Assembly (NCBI GenBank): GCA_903813345.2
Contig: CAIIXF020000009.1
Location: forward strand, 19,185,759-19,249,758
Length of the DNA stretch: 64,000 bases
Reading direction: 5' to 3'
Source: Owenia fusiformis
Taxonomy: Eukaryota; Annelida; Polychaeta; Sabellida; Oweniidae
This document shows, piece after piece, positions 54,041 through 64,000 of this stretch. The translations under genes were made by a program, and so were the position numbers. The notes beneath the pieces were generated by a model. That model did no database searches and had not been told where the DNA came from. It saw only the letters and a list, made by a program, of their open reading frames with translations. Positions within the stretch are counted from its first letter, which is position 1; each line of letters opens with the position of its first letter.

Positions 54041-54485
54041 TCAATTTTATTATTATAATATATTATTTTCATATGGTACATAAATATATACATTTTCAAT
54101 GCAATCTATCACAATAAAATATTTGTATTGAATGCAATTTTGGGTAGATATAAAATGATTTCCATTTTTCTTTTTTATTCATCCTTACTTTTAAATAAAA
54201 TAAAATGAAGTGCGTACATTTTGATTAGAGAGACAGTAGCCAAGCTTAAGTCCATGTAAATCTGAGTGATCCTGCATCCATATCCACCTTAACTTTCAAA
54301 TCGAGAGAAATTCCATCTTATGTGTTCAACTCAAATCTATTCATGTTGAATGTAAATGGTAAGTCAGTTTAAGGTCTGCTAAAATCATAACAAACTGTCA
54401 GAGCAAACAATGACAGATAGTGTCTGTTTTGGTGTACATTGCCCACGTGGAAGATGTTGCTGAAGTTTGTGGCAGACATGTTGTT

Positions 54486-54541
54486 TCAATCCAAGAAGAA
54501 GATGTTGTTGAAATTAGTTGCACATAGTCTCTTTACTTCCT
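54486..54541 (-). CDS. CCZ1: CCZ1 last exon
   Basis: Encodes EEVKRLCATNFNNIFFLD then TGA. Acceptor AATTCCAG. An imperfect partial copy of its end (GAAGATGTTGCTGAAGTTTG) lies just downstream at about 54,451-54,480. Confidence 0.95.
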
Positions 54542-57500
54542 CTGGAATTGCATTTAACAAAAAGTGAGCAAAAATAGACCCTCAAAACATTTTTCATTAT
54601 CAAGATGTTTTCTAATTTTTGAGATAACCTTTAACAAAAAGTGAGCAAAAATAGACCCCCAAAACATTTTTCATTATCAAGATGTTTTCTAGATAACCTT
54701 CAAATATGAGTTCTGTGAAAATAATTAATAATACAGATATGATATAATACTCTACTAAATCCAGTTATCATTCTCACCATTGATTTCTATAAGATTGGCA
54801 TTTTTCTGGTTTATGACGACATAGAATTCTCGTTGGTCAGATTTTTTTCCTACGACCCAGCAGTCTGTGATTGATTTAACAATCGTCTCACCTTCATCAA
54901 CATTCCTGCAAAATAAACATTTTATTTATTTGTGAATTTCATAAATTACATTATCATCATGTACAGGTATTCTTAGGTCTAGTTCAAGACTTGTGAAGCA
55001 ACTCTTAAATGATTAGTAAACCCAAATATTTTCTCTTAGAGTAAAAGGTAATGCAGAAATCCCTCTGCTGATTCTTGATTCTTGCTGCACATTTTTGGAG
55101 TTGTAAAATAGTTTTTAAAAGAATATGATCCTGTCCCTAGCCTCTCTGAGCTTACTCGGATTTAGAATGAAATAACTTTTGATTTTCTTTTAGAAGATAC
55201 CCTGAAGTGTAGGAATCCATAAGTTATTTTTTCAGGTTTGGGTAAAATCAATTTTTATGGCAGGTTATAGTGGCGCCATCTAGTGATTTTAAAGTTGCAG
55301 GGTGATAATCTTAATTAATTTTTTTTTCAGCCAAACCTAATTTCATATTTATTTTTTTGCTGTTTCCTTAGAGACTACTTCCTAAACTATGCATTTGAAT
55401 TTTTAGGTGATCCTGGAATGTCATTTGATGGGTCATTTTGCCTCAAATATACAGAAGCGCCACCTATAATCAAAGGTCTACCTTATAAAGTTTATTATTC
55501 TGAGGCTGTTATGGTAGATAAAATTGTTATTATTGGTGTAATAATTAGAACCATAAAGGGGACATATGATGCAGTATCAAATTAATATATGTGGGACATG
55601 GGAACTTAGAAAATTTTTTTTTGTAAAAGTGGAAGAAATTTGACAAAATATCAGTTTTTACATATTACCAAATACATATGCTTTTTATTTCTAAGGTAAA
55701 CCTAACATGATGTAACAAGTAGAAAAATATATATTTAGACAAGTTAAGCTTATGGTTGACAATTACGGTTATTAATGAATACATTGTAGACAGAATGAAA
55801 CCATGCATAAAAGGCGCCATCTATAGAAAATATATTTTTCTATAAGTTTCATTTGTTTGTAAATCATGTATGATTTTTGAAGGCAAAGTAAGAAACATAG
55901 AGAACAATGACAAAATTGAAAGCAAAATGCGCTTTTAGCCTCCCCAAGTCTTCCTGACCATTTCAAATATTGTACCTCCTAATAGATACATGCTATTTTA
56001 TGTACACTAACTATAAAGGATACTATCAAAATATAGATAAATTTCATCCAAAATACTTGAGAGTTGGTGAGTTAACGTAACTTTGGATGATCTTTCCAAT
56101 GGTATATCATACTAGGTACCATCTATTAAGGTCTTGGCTGTAGAGGGGGGGGGGGGGACGGGACTTATTTGACACACTGAATAAGTACTTTTAAATTATA
56201 AATGATTAATTACCAATTTTACAGCATCTATCTTGCTTGCCAGAAGAAAATCCTGAGACTGCCTCTTGCTGTGCTTTATAAATGTGACATCTTCACCAAA
56301 TCGCTTACGCAAATATTTGGTGACAAGTTGCCTTTGAACAGGGCTACGTCGAAGGCGGTCACAGATCTCTTTTCAAATCTCTGATACAGAGAAGGCTTTT
56401 CCTGTATTCAAGTCTTGTTGAATTTCATTGATGACATCATTAAATACATCATACATATTTGATTTATCATGAAGAGAATTTGAATCAGTACTTTTCTGGT
56501 ATTTATGGCTGTATTGTTTGTAACAATAGTTATGGTATAAGAGATCAGCTTCAATCACTCCTTTCACATCAGTGAGGTGACAGGTGCTGGTATACACTTC
56601 ATCCTGTAAGTGTTGGGTTTGTACAAGAAACTCGGTAGCTTTCTTCTCTTCATAAATTTGGGATTTTTCATATGTTTTGTTTTTTGTGACCTGATTACAA
56701 TATATACAAACATTCTGGTATTTAGGTACATCAACAGCTTCAACAGAGGGCCTTTGTGGTAGGGAACATTTCATTTGTTTGGGTTGTGCTGTTGACGAAT
56801 GAGGTGTATTTCCAACCATTCCTTCAATGGTTTCTTCAGTATCAGTTTCAGTTTCTTCAGTTTCTTCATTCCTTTGTGGAAGGGAACATTTCATTTGTTT
56901 GGGTTGTTCTGTTGAGGAATGAGGTGTGTTTCCAACCATTCCTTCAATGGTTTTTTCAGTATCAGTTTCAGTTTCTTCATTCCTTTGCGGAAGGGAACAT
57001 TTCATTTGTTTGGGTTGTGCTGTTGAGGAATGAGGTGTGTTTCCAACCATTCCTTCAATGGTTTCTACAGTATGCCGTTTTTGGGTCTATACTCTGTAGC
57101 AAGCATTGTTCATGTGATATAGAATAGGTGCGTTTTCAAGTTTGGCTAATTTCATACGTTGATAAACTTCATCATCTTTCATTTTGCTTATTCTAAGCAA
57201 GGTTGCAACACCTCTTGCTTGTCCAACAGTTGGCTTGACAAAATTGCTGTTACTGTCTTTAAAATCATCTTGGCAGATAATACATTTTCCTCTTTCAAAG
57301 TTTATAGAAGCCATTTAGGAAGTTAACTGGAGAAGAAATAGATTGTTAGTGATTTTAAAATATTCAATCTCTGGGTCTCAAAAATACAGTCACAATTCAG
57401 GATCATGCATAGTTTATCATGTAACTGAGTTCATTTTAGTTATTAACGTTAATTCGTTAATCCATATGCAAGGAAATTTGAAAAGCTGGATGTGATCATA

Positions 57501-60500
57501 TGTTTTATTTTCCTAGACACCAACTTACATTCTATATTAGAAATAATTTGAATCATTCTAAGTGATCATAATTTTAATTCTTCTATTTTGTCGAAGATGA
57601 GCAATCTTTATATCTTAAATAAACCTTAAGCTTACTTACTTTAATCACATTTTAATAATTTTGTTTCCACCAACTCAATACATGTTCATCTGTAGTCTCA
57701 AATATATACTAAATACAAAAACAGAGGTTAGTCAATAAGTCAATTATAGAGGATTACTGTTTTAAACAACCTTCATGCTAATAAGATGTAAATTACCCCA
57801 AAATTAGCTGCCATGGCATTTAACAGGAGTTTCAGTTTTGAGTTTGATATTAACTTATGATGGTATAAATATAATATAAAATTAGATCTAACTCCATTTG
57901 GGTGGGATAGATTGAAGGATCATTTTTTATTTGAAAAGTGTAGATACATCTTTTGAGAAGCTCTAATTTTATACAAAATGTTTCTGGCAAAAATTACCTG
58001 TAAAATAAAATATAATTTATTCTAAAAGTGCACACTTATGGAAATGATATGATTAATAGATGTTATACTCTATTAATACAAAGAAACTCAGGAAAAGCTT
58101 TTCATACATTCATTAAGTACCGTGTTGTATTTCCAGAAGTTGAGTCTTTGATATAATAAGGGGTGTATATCAAACACAGAATAATTAAATAATAATAATG
58201 GGCCAAAACCAAAATTCAGCCCTACAATTACTTCATTCATATTCTCAAAAATCAAAATGTATTTGTTTGTACTTGTTACATCATATAAGGATTACCTTAG
58301 AAATAAAAAAAGCATATGTATTTGGTAATATGTAAAAACTGATATTTTGTCAAATTTCTTCCACTTTTACAAAAAAAAATTTTCTAAAGTTCCCATGTCC
58401 CACATATATTAATTTGATACTGCATCATATGTCCCCTTTATGGTTCTAATTATTACACCAATAATAACAATTTTATCTACCATAACAGCCTCAGAATAAT
58501 AAACTTTATAAGGTAGACCCTTGATTATAGGTGGCGCTTCTGTATATTTGAGGCAAAATGACCCATCAAATGACCTTCCAGGATCACCTAAAAATTCAAA
58601 TGCATAGTTTAGGAAGTAGTCTCTAAGGAAAAAGCAAAAAAATAAATATGAAATTAGGTTTGGCTGAAAAAAAAATTAATTAAGATTATCACCCTGCAAC
58701 TTTAAAATCACTAGATGGCGCCACTATAACCTGCCATAAAAATTGATTTTACCCAAACCTGGAAAAATAACTTATGGATTCCTACACTTCAGGGTATCTA
58801 CTAAAAGAAAATCAAAAGTTATTTCATTCTAAATCCGAGTAAGCTCAGAGAGGCTAGGGACAGGACTAATATAAAGATATCAACTAGAAACTGTCATTTT
58901 GAAAAATAAAGTTTCCAAGACAGCCATCAAATAAACCCTAATTAACAACATCAATGGTATTGGGAAAAATGCATTAAATCTCCCATACATATTCTTCAAA
59001 TTTACTGAAATCACTCTTTAAAAATCATAATACATCATGAAGGACAATAAACATTTTATCTCTTGGTGAATATCTGGTATTTTCTCTTATATCTGTACCT
59101 GTAATGTTAAAGATAGATGTTGAGTGGCCATTTTGAATTAGAGTAGATTTATGACAAATTTTAATCTAATAATTTTAACTACTACTATAATTTTAACTTC
59201 TATCACAGATCCAAATATTGCATAAAAATGGGTCCAACCAATAGCAATGTCTTCTTTGACTGAAATTATTTTTTATGAAAAATTATAAAGCACTTTTGAC
59301 GCATATTGAATTTGCTTTACCTGCTGAGGTCAGAGTTGATGTCACTGAGCAGACGTAGGATATCTGCGGGAATGTTGACATTGGATGACTTCTTACTGTC
59401 TGTGTGCACTGTCGTCTTCTGAGCAAGGTTCATGTGGTTAAAATAAATATATTTAAATTGCACTTCTCCCGTACTGAAATGAAAAATTCATGAGGATTTT
59501 TCTTTATTCCATAATACGATGCAATTTTTATTTTAAACAAGAAATCTTATACTAATTCATCTATAATTAAAAACTTACAGTTTATTAAATGAGGTTAGTG
59601 GATGTATTAAAGAGTTCTTATTTCAAAACAGACAACTTATCAGATTGAGTTACAGATAGATGGCATAACTGTTTTTATTCAGGCTGAATAGTATAATATG
59701 GCAGGGAATACGAAAAGTCACTTAATTCTCAATTATCTTTTTCTATTTCTACCTGCTCACCTAGGAGTTGACCTTTTGACATATTGTTCACTGATATCTG
59801 AGGCTAAAACACTCAGCTTTGGACCCACTAGGCCATCTATACTCCGGTAGAAGTCAAACTGAAGAGGATAACTAGCTGAAAAAAAAATCCTTGATATGAA
59901 AACTAAATGTTCATCACCAAAGCTTGTTGCAAATGATTACTATAGTGACTACACAATTTAGCTTATTCATAGATTCATCAGACATTTTCCATTGAAGTGC
60001 TTTTAGAATAGTCATCCATGTATATACATGTATAGTCAATTTTATTACATTTGTTACATTTATTCCTTAAATAATGCAATATTACATAATATTCATATCG
60101 ATCAATTTAAAGGAAAATGAAGGTCACATCAAGTTAGTATTAATATAGGATGTAATTATTCATTAATGCAATGAAGCATTTATTGGCATCTGCATTAGTC
60201 CTTTAAATAAAGATTACGCTTTAATAGGCATACTGTGTAGTAATGGGTCAACAAATCGTAATAAAGTTGTCATATATGTACGTACCATCTACAAGAAGAC
60301 AGACTGTAGCACTAAGTGCTCTGTACACCACTAGATGGCACTCCTCACATGTAGATTCTGTGTTTATGTAGACTCGGGGCACTTTCCCAAGATTGCTACT
60401 GTCAGACATATTAGGTGGACCATTTATATATCTGCAAAAAGTACTCATGTATAGTATAGTATTGTGAAGTGATTTGTTTCGACAAGAATCTTTTGCTCAA

Positions 60501-63500
60501 AATGTAGATCTTTAAAATAATCCATAGTCATTTTCTAGTGTTTCTTGAAACATAAAATAAATATAAATAAGATTCAGTCTGCCATCACTTTGCACCCATG
60601 TTTACTTGCCATAGCGAATTGTAGCAAAATAACTTCCTTTTATAGCTATTAGTAAAAGGATCATCCTATATAAATAACTCAGAGACCCATTTTAACCCCC
60701 ATGGACCCAAAAGTTATATAAACATGGCTACTGAACTATCCCATAGTTCCTGGATCAAGACCAGACACGAACCCCTTGGACCAATCTAACCCCCTGGACC
60801 CATGCTGAAATGTCAAATAGAAGCATAGCTACTGACTATCCAATAGTCCCCGGACCAAGACCAGGCATGAATACCCTGGACCAATCTAATCCCTGGGACC
60901 AATACATACCTGCCATAGTGAAGCGTCGCTACAGAGCTACCTCTCCTGTCGTTATTGGCAACTGGACTGCCCTGTAGTTCTTGCTCTAGGAAAGGAGGGA
61001 ATAAACTTGTTGTTAGATACTTGTACATTGTCCTCATATCATCTTGTTCAAGCCCACTCCTGGAAATGTAAAATTACGGTAACTACATATTTTGCTCACA
61101 TACTGTATTTTCTGGAACATTTACAAATTCTATATCATTAAAAATGTAATAAAGCATCTAAAATTTAAAGATTTCTCATCACCTCAGAAATGACCTTGAA
61201 ACCCAGTGTGACAAGAAAATCCGTCACAAAATTTTCACTAAAATTCACTTTTTGTCTTCTAAACTGACAACTCCCATTCATAGACTTAAACATGGGTTTC
61301 TCTAAAACGCCTATAGTTTTATGATGTCAAAATGAGTTTTGGTAATACATAATAAATGCTCACCAGACTAACTGATCATTGTAGAGGAAAGCTGTGTACT
61401 TAATCTGAGAAAATGTTGCCTCCAGTAGGTTTGTGAAAGACTGTATACGAAGGTATGTATGTTTGTCTAGTGGCAGAAAGTGAATGCCATTAAAAACATC
61501 CAGGATATCACTATTGTCAAGTTTCAGTGTGGGAAGATACTGAAATAAAAACATCCATGATAGCACTGTTGTCACTTTTTAGTGTGGGAAGATACTGAAA
61601 TAAATACATCCAGGATACCACTGTTGTCGATGTTTCAGTGTAATCAGTGTAACATTGTCGAGCTCCAAATAATAAAGGAATTAAATAAAATGGAATTCAT
61701 ATTGATTTTGAATGTTCAAATAAAAGTTACCATTTTACTATTACTTTGTATATAAGTACCAGTTCACAAAAATAATGTGTACTTTCATTTCGCTACCTCA
61801 CAGTTAGATAGATAATGTCTCTTACCTGACACTATAAGATAAATAATTGAATTAGAAATTGTACTAATTAAGATATTTGCACAAATACTATGAAGTGGAA
61901 TATTTTCCCAAAACACTCACCCTGTAATAGAAGTGCTCTAATCTTTGTATCAAACTCTGAACATTTCCTCTGTCCATAATATCTGAGAAGGGACCCATGA
62001 AAAACTGAAATGGAATGAATACAAGGCATTAACACATAAAATATCAGCACGTGCAAAAGGTTACAAAAGTGTTACAAACACTGATGCTCAACACCACCTG
62101 TCAATGTTAACGCCAGACATGATGGATCTAACACTAATTGAGCCTGGCCACAGGAAAACCGGTCTTATCACAAAAATGAAAATTGTGCTACAGAGCAAAA
62201 AATGTGCCCAAGATTAAGAGGAAAATGTGCTATATTCAAATCCGACTTTTTGGTCTATATATGCAGGAAAAATTGTTAAGACATAAGCCATGGCTCATTT
62301 GAAAGGTCTCTTTGTGCTTTTTAAGATGAACAAAAAATCAGAATATTGAATAAATCTGTGATAAGACCCATTTCCTGTGGCCTGGCTCAATTAATGATGA
62401 TGATGCAAAAATTTTACCCAAATTATATTTGATGCCTTCATATATGTCACGTTTTTGTGATTATGAAATTTCGCAGCTATTATATTTTGCAGATTTTTAC
62501 TTTTTTGATATTTTGTGGCTATTAATTTTCATGGATTTCTGTTTAAAAGGACATGTCTCGTTTTGGAGAACAGTCTCCTGGGCTAATAATTTTTTTATGA
62601 AAAATATAGAAATATCACCCAAATTAAATTATGAATATTCAAAAGAGGACAATTTGAAAAATCTACAATATGTAATAATATCAAAATTGTCCAAAGCAGG
62701 CGCAATGTGCAGTAGACTGATAAACTTTATTCTCCAAACCGAGACTAGTCTTTTGCCTGCTTCTTTTCAAAGATAGTGATTCCTTAAAAAAATCCACAGA
62801 CCAAATGACCATGCTTTTCCCTTCACCCAAAGATTTTGACTTCACCTTGAGTCATTTTATGTTCATTTTGATTACGATCTTTCAGAACAAGAAATTTGAG
62901 AAAAAATGAATTTTCCAAAATTGCAAAAAGCGAAAAATATACACAGATAGTAGAAACCATGGGCATTCGGAACAAGCACAGAATTCTGGTTTCTATCAAA
63001 ACTTTTATCGTACCCTGAACATCTTATATGCTTGTTTTAACACAGCTTGAAAGACAGAATCTTGGACGTCATCTTCATGATACTCTATATATGGTACACC
63101 ATCTTTAGTTTTGTGGGATATTGGTATTGTTACTGTCTGGAAAAAAAGATGAAGTAACTTTAGCAAACTCATCACCTTGTTATTCAGGTATATTTCATAT
63201 AAATAAACATTTTGAAGAGTGGTAATGAGGTGAAACACAATACAATGGCTATTTTATCAAATACTATAGAATCGCATAATTACCATTACGATCCAAAAGT
63301 TTTTCTCCGCCTGATAGAAGACTTGACGTCTTTTCTGCGTATGCATCACCTCACATGGTGCATCAGTAAATGTACTGAAAATTTTGCAAACACATTTATA
63401 CACAAAAACAAACTTTCAGAATTTAAATATTCATTAATTTATTTTGAGCTATTTGGACTCGTTTCACCATTCCACTAAAAAGTTATCTAAGAATTTTAAT

Positions 63501-63977
63501 AGGGGGAATTTGGAATGGAGTTTGCATCATAAAAAAGCTGAGTGTTGTTTATGATATCTATTTAACCTCTTCAATCACAGGCTCTAAAATCAGTTGGAAG
63601 CAAAGAATTTTTTATTTTTGCCACATTTTGACATTTTACTACATACATATACAATTTGAGATTCTCAGCTTTGTAAAATTAGACGGCAGAGTTCATTTCT
63701 ACACATTTTGAAACAATTTTTGTGTAAATTGGAAGGAAATTATTCAAATAAAGAGCAATTTTACTGAAAATTTTTGTGACATATTTTCTCATCACTCTGG
63801 ATTTCAAGGTCATTTCTGGGGTGACGAGGTAGGTCGTCACTCAAGGTAGTCAAGAGGTTAATAGAAAGAGATAACTCACCTAGTGAAGTTGACAATAGCT
63901 TCACATAGTCCAATATTTTTAATCTTGGTATCAATATCAACATCTGTGGGGTAATACAGTAAGATTTTCTTGTGTTC
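54486..63977 (-). CDS. CCZ1: CCZ1, vacuolar fusion protein / RAB7 GEF subunit (gene model, 5-prime end missing)
   Basis: CCZ1 pairs with MON1 to form the nucleotide-exchange factor that loads RAB7 on late endosomes and autophagosomes. Eleven exons on the minus strand (63977-63880, 63374-63284, 63136-63014, 62004-61921, 61539-61364, 61059-60910, 60431-60286, 59875-59761, 59473-59321, 54905-54778, 54541-54486) are all GT-AG with consistent phases and give 439 codons plus stop. Diagnostic blocks: KKILLYYPTDVDIDTKIKNI, GLCEAIVNFT, KYTAFLYNDQLVWSGLEQDD, YKYLTTSLFP, FKYIYFNHMNLAQKTTVH, DCWVVGKKSD and the end NFNNIFFLD. About 40 N-terminal residues (start of the first longin domain) lie past 64,000. 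The 4.4 kb intron between the ninth and tenth exons here holds a 3.7 kb transposon. Confidence 0.97.
54555..54705 (-). repeat. Tandem duplication in the last CCZ1 intron
   Basis: Two copies of about 75 bp with AACAAAAAGTGAGCAAAAAT and CAAAACATTTTTCATTATCA, starting near 54,558 and 54,632. Confidence 0.85.
54778..54905 (-). CDS. CCZ1: CCZ1 penultimate exon
   Basis: Encodes NVDEGETIVKSITDCWVVGK and KSDQREFYVVINQKNANLIE. Acceptor TTTTGCAG, donor GTGAGAA. Reading through the donor would end at TAG after 8 codons, but splicing restores the conserved end. Confidence 0.95.
56196..57314 (-). pseudogene. Broken ORF of the long-TIR transposon, zinc-binding-like modules and repeats
   Basis: Reading on the minus strand: an N-terminal part (57,314-57,087) MASINFERGKCIICQDDF ... 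YHMNNACYRV with CxxC and HxxxC spacing; a stop and frame change; then three tandem repeats of about 37-39 residues (MVGNTPHSSTAQPKQMKCSL, QRNEETETDTE) at 57,050-56,755; a second CxxC...YHNYCYKQY module; an in-frame TGA at 56,373-56,375; and a tail (CDRLRRSPVQRQLVTKYLRK) to TAA at 56,196. The two CxxC...H...C modules resemble those of repeat-borne proteins common in invertebrate genomes. No DDE catalytic core is visible. A decayed passenger or transposase-associated gene; function unknown. Confidence 0.65.
56755..57070 (-). repeat. Three tandem coding repeats of 108-117 bp
   Basis: Each unit has GGAAGGGAACATTTCATTTG, GGGTTGT(G/T)CTGTTGA and CCTTCAATGGTTTCTTCAGT on the plus strand. Length differences are multiples of 3, so the frame is kept, which suggests the array spread while the ORF was under coding constraint. 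Confidence 0.85.
59321..59473 (-). CDS. CCZ1: CCZ1 internal exon (IYFNHMNLA)
   Basis: Encodes TGEVQFKYIYFNHMNLAQKT through LRLLSDINSDLSR. Acceptor CATTTCAG, donor GTAAAG. Confidence 0.96.
59761..59875 (-). CDS. CCZ1: CCZ1 internal exon (VLASDIS)
   Basis: Encodes ASYPLQFDFYRSIDGLVGPK then LSVLASDISEQYVKRSTP. Two phase-2 donors exist; the downstream GTGAGC is the better match and is used for the boundary. Confidence 0.92.
60286..60431 (-). CDS. CCZ1: CCZ1 internal exon (VYINTEST)
   Basis: Encodes YINGPPNMSDSSNLGKVPRV, YINTESTCEECHLVVYRALS and ATVCLLVD. Acceptor TTTTGCAG, donor GTACGT. Confidence 0.95.
60690..60905. repeat. Short duplicated block in a CCZ1 intron
   Basis: Two copies of about 115 bp share CCCCTGGACC/CCCATGGACC, AACATGGCTACTGAACTATC-like sequence and GACCAATCTAA(C/T)CC (about 60,695-60,795 and 60,796-60,905). 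Confidence 0.65.
60910..61059 (-). CDS. CCZ1: CCZ1 internal exon (YKYLTTSLFP)
   Basis: Encodes SGLEQDDMRTMYKYLTTSLF then PPFLEQELQGSPVANNDRRG and SSVATLHYGR. Acceptor TTTCCAG, donor GTATGT. Confidence 0.96.
61364..61539 (-). CDS. CCZ1: CCZ1 internal exon (YTAFLYNDQLVW)
   Basis: Encodes YLPTLKLDNSDILDVFNGIH, FLPLDKHTYLRIQSFTNLLE and KYTAFLYNDQLVW. The acceptor TTTATTTCAG and first 50 nt are duplicated just upstream (61,540-61,640). Donor GTGAGC. Confidence 0.96.
61540..61640 (-). repeat. Tandem copies of a CCZ1 acceptor and exon start
   Basis: On the minus strand, 61,594-61,540 is a 55-bp copy of the exon start (TATCTTCCCACACT ... GGATGTTTTTA) fused to the acceptor TTTCAG. 61,640-61,595 is a second partial copy ending GGATGTATTTATTTCAG. 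Using the upstream acceptor would add 55 nt and shift the frame. Confidence 0.92.
61921..62004 (-). CDS. CCZ1: CCZ1 internal exon (RLEHFYYR)
   Basis: 28 codons: FFMGPFSDIMDRGNVQSLIQ and RLEHFYYR; corresponds to the GGVKLLKERLEKFFHRY helix of CCZ1. Donor GTGAGT, acceptor CATTTCAG. Confidence 0.92.
63014..63136 (-). CDS. CCZ1: CCZ1 internal exon (DGVPYIEY)
   Basis: 41 codons: TVTIPISHKTKDGVPYIEYH then EDDVQDSVFQAVLKQAYKMF and R. Matches KDGKPVIEYQEEE...SVLRQCYSMYK. Acceptor TTTTTTCCAG, donor GTACGA. Confidence 0.95.
63284..63374 (-). CDS. CCZ1: CCZ1 internal exon (HTQKRRQ)
   Basis: Encodes STFTDAPCEVMHTQKRRQVF and YQAEKNFWIVM. HTQKxRQ...ENFWMVM is conserved. Acceptor AATTTTCAG, donor GTAATT. 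Confidence 0.95.
63880..63977 (-). CDS. CCZ1: CCZ1 first exon visible in the window
   Basis: Encodes EHKKILLYYPTDVDIDTKIK and NIGLCEAIVNFT. It starts with an acceptor (GTTCCTG on +, CAG boundary at 63,978), so at least one upstream exon with the start codon lies outside the window. Confidence 0.95.
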
Positions 63978-64000
63978 CTGAAATCAAAATGTTTCAGTGT

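Larger units (their letters stand above)
55129..58865. mobile_element. Long-inverted-repeat DNA transposon, 3.7 kb, in a CCZ1 intron
   Basis: Ends TCCTGTCCCTAGCCTCTCTG / AGAGAGGCTAGGGACAGGA-type complement. The inverted arms run about 600 bp (55,129-55,730 against 58,265-58,865) and are nearly identical, including TAGTGGCGCCATCTAGTG and its complement. Such similarity suggests recent activity or gene conversion between arms. The interior encodes a broken minus-strand ORF at 56,196-57,314. I cannot define the target-site duplication, so the superfamily is left open. Confidence 0.85.

Noticed and set aside
56373-56375. TGA as a selenocysteine or programmed readthrough codon
   Set aside because: The same ORF is already broken by a frame change upstream, so decay is the simpler explanation; I see no evidence for a recoding element.
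56756-57127. A 123-codon plus-strand ORF
   Set aside because: It is the antisense shadow of the 108-117 bp tandem repeats in the minus-strand transposon ORF; its apparent motifs simply repeat.

Overview
The window is nuclear DNA from an animal. It has AT-rich, intron-rich genes with GT-AG splice sites, a eukaryotic tRNA-Leu with internal pol III boxes, and a heavy load of miniature inverted-repeat elements, mariner-type elements and LINE fragments. The three conserved genes are VDAC, ABCG2 and CCZ1. The proteins look like those of a bilaterian invertebrate, and the repeat style (clusters of GACGGACAG and GGCCGCCATTTT) is common in marine invertebrates. I cannot name the phylum from sequence alone.

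Layout. From 1 to 10 kb there is one intronless orphan gene (2137-3348, +), a tRNA-Leu(AAG) at 5488-5569 and a field of transposons and repeats. From 10,086 to about 17,790 (minus strand) lies a complete VDAC (mitochondrial porin) gene with a non-coding first exon and eight coding exons. At least six box C/D snoRNAs sit inside its introns on the same strand, and exon 5 has two possible in-frame acceptors. About 500 bp away, head to head, a complete ABCG2-type half-transporter runs from 18,293 to 50,341 (+). It has 21 coding exons; four small symmetric exons build an unusually long NBD-TMD linker that includes a His/Asn-rich segment. Tail to tail with ABCG2, CCZ1 (the RAB7 exchange-factor subunit) runs on the minus strand from 63,977 down to 54,486; its first exon or exons lie beyond the right edge.

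The introns are full of mobile DNA. Examples are a 1.8 kb inverted-repeat element with a second MITE nested in its arm (18.5-20.3 kb), a 1.36 kb element at 36.5-37.9 kb, a decayed mariner with a nested MITE (43.3-44.7 kb), a GC-rich Harbinger-like MITE (44.8-45.3 kb), a Tc1-like remnant (49.1-49.7 kb) and a 3.7 kb long-inverted-repeat transposon with a broken zinc-finger-like ORF inside a CCZ1 intron (55.1-58.9 kb).

The most unusual signal concerns 3-prime splice sites. In ABCG2 (48.69-48.94 kb) and CCZ1 (61.54-61.64 kb) the acceptor and the first 30-50 bases of the next exon have been copied in tandem upstream of the real exon, giving arrays of 53-55 bp units. VDAC exon 5 carries an upstream acceptor plus 24 extra in-frame codons that resemble the exon that follows, and may be an older, coding outcome of the same process.
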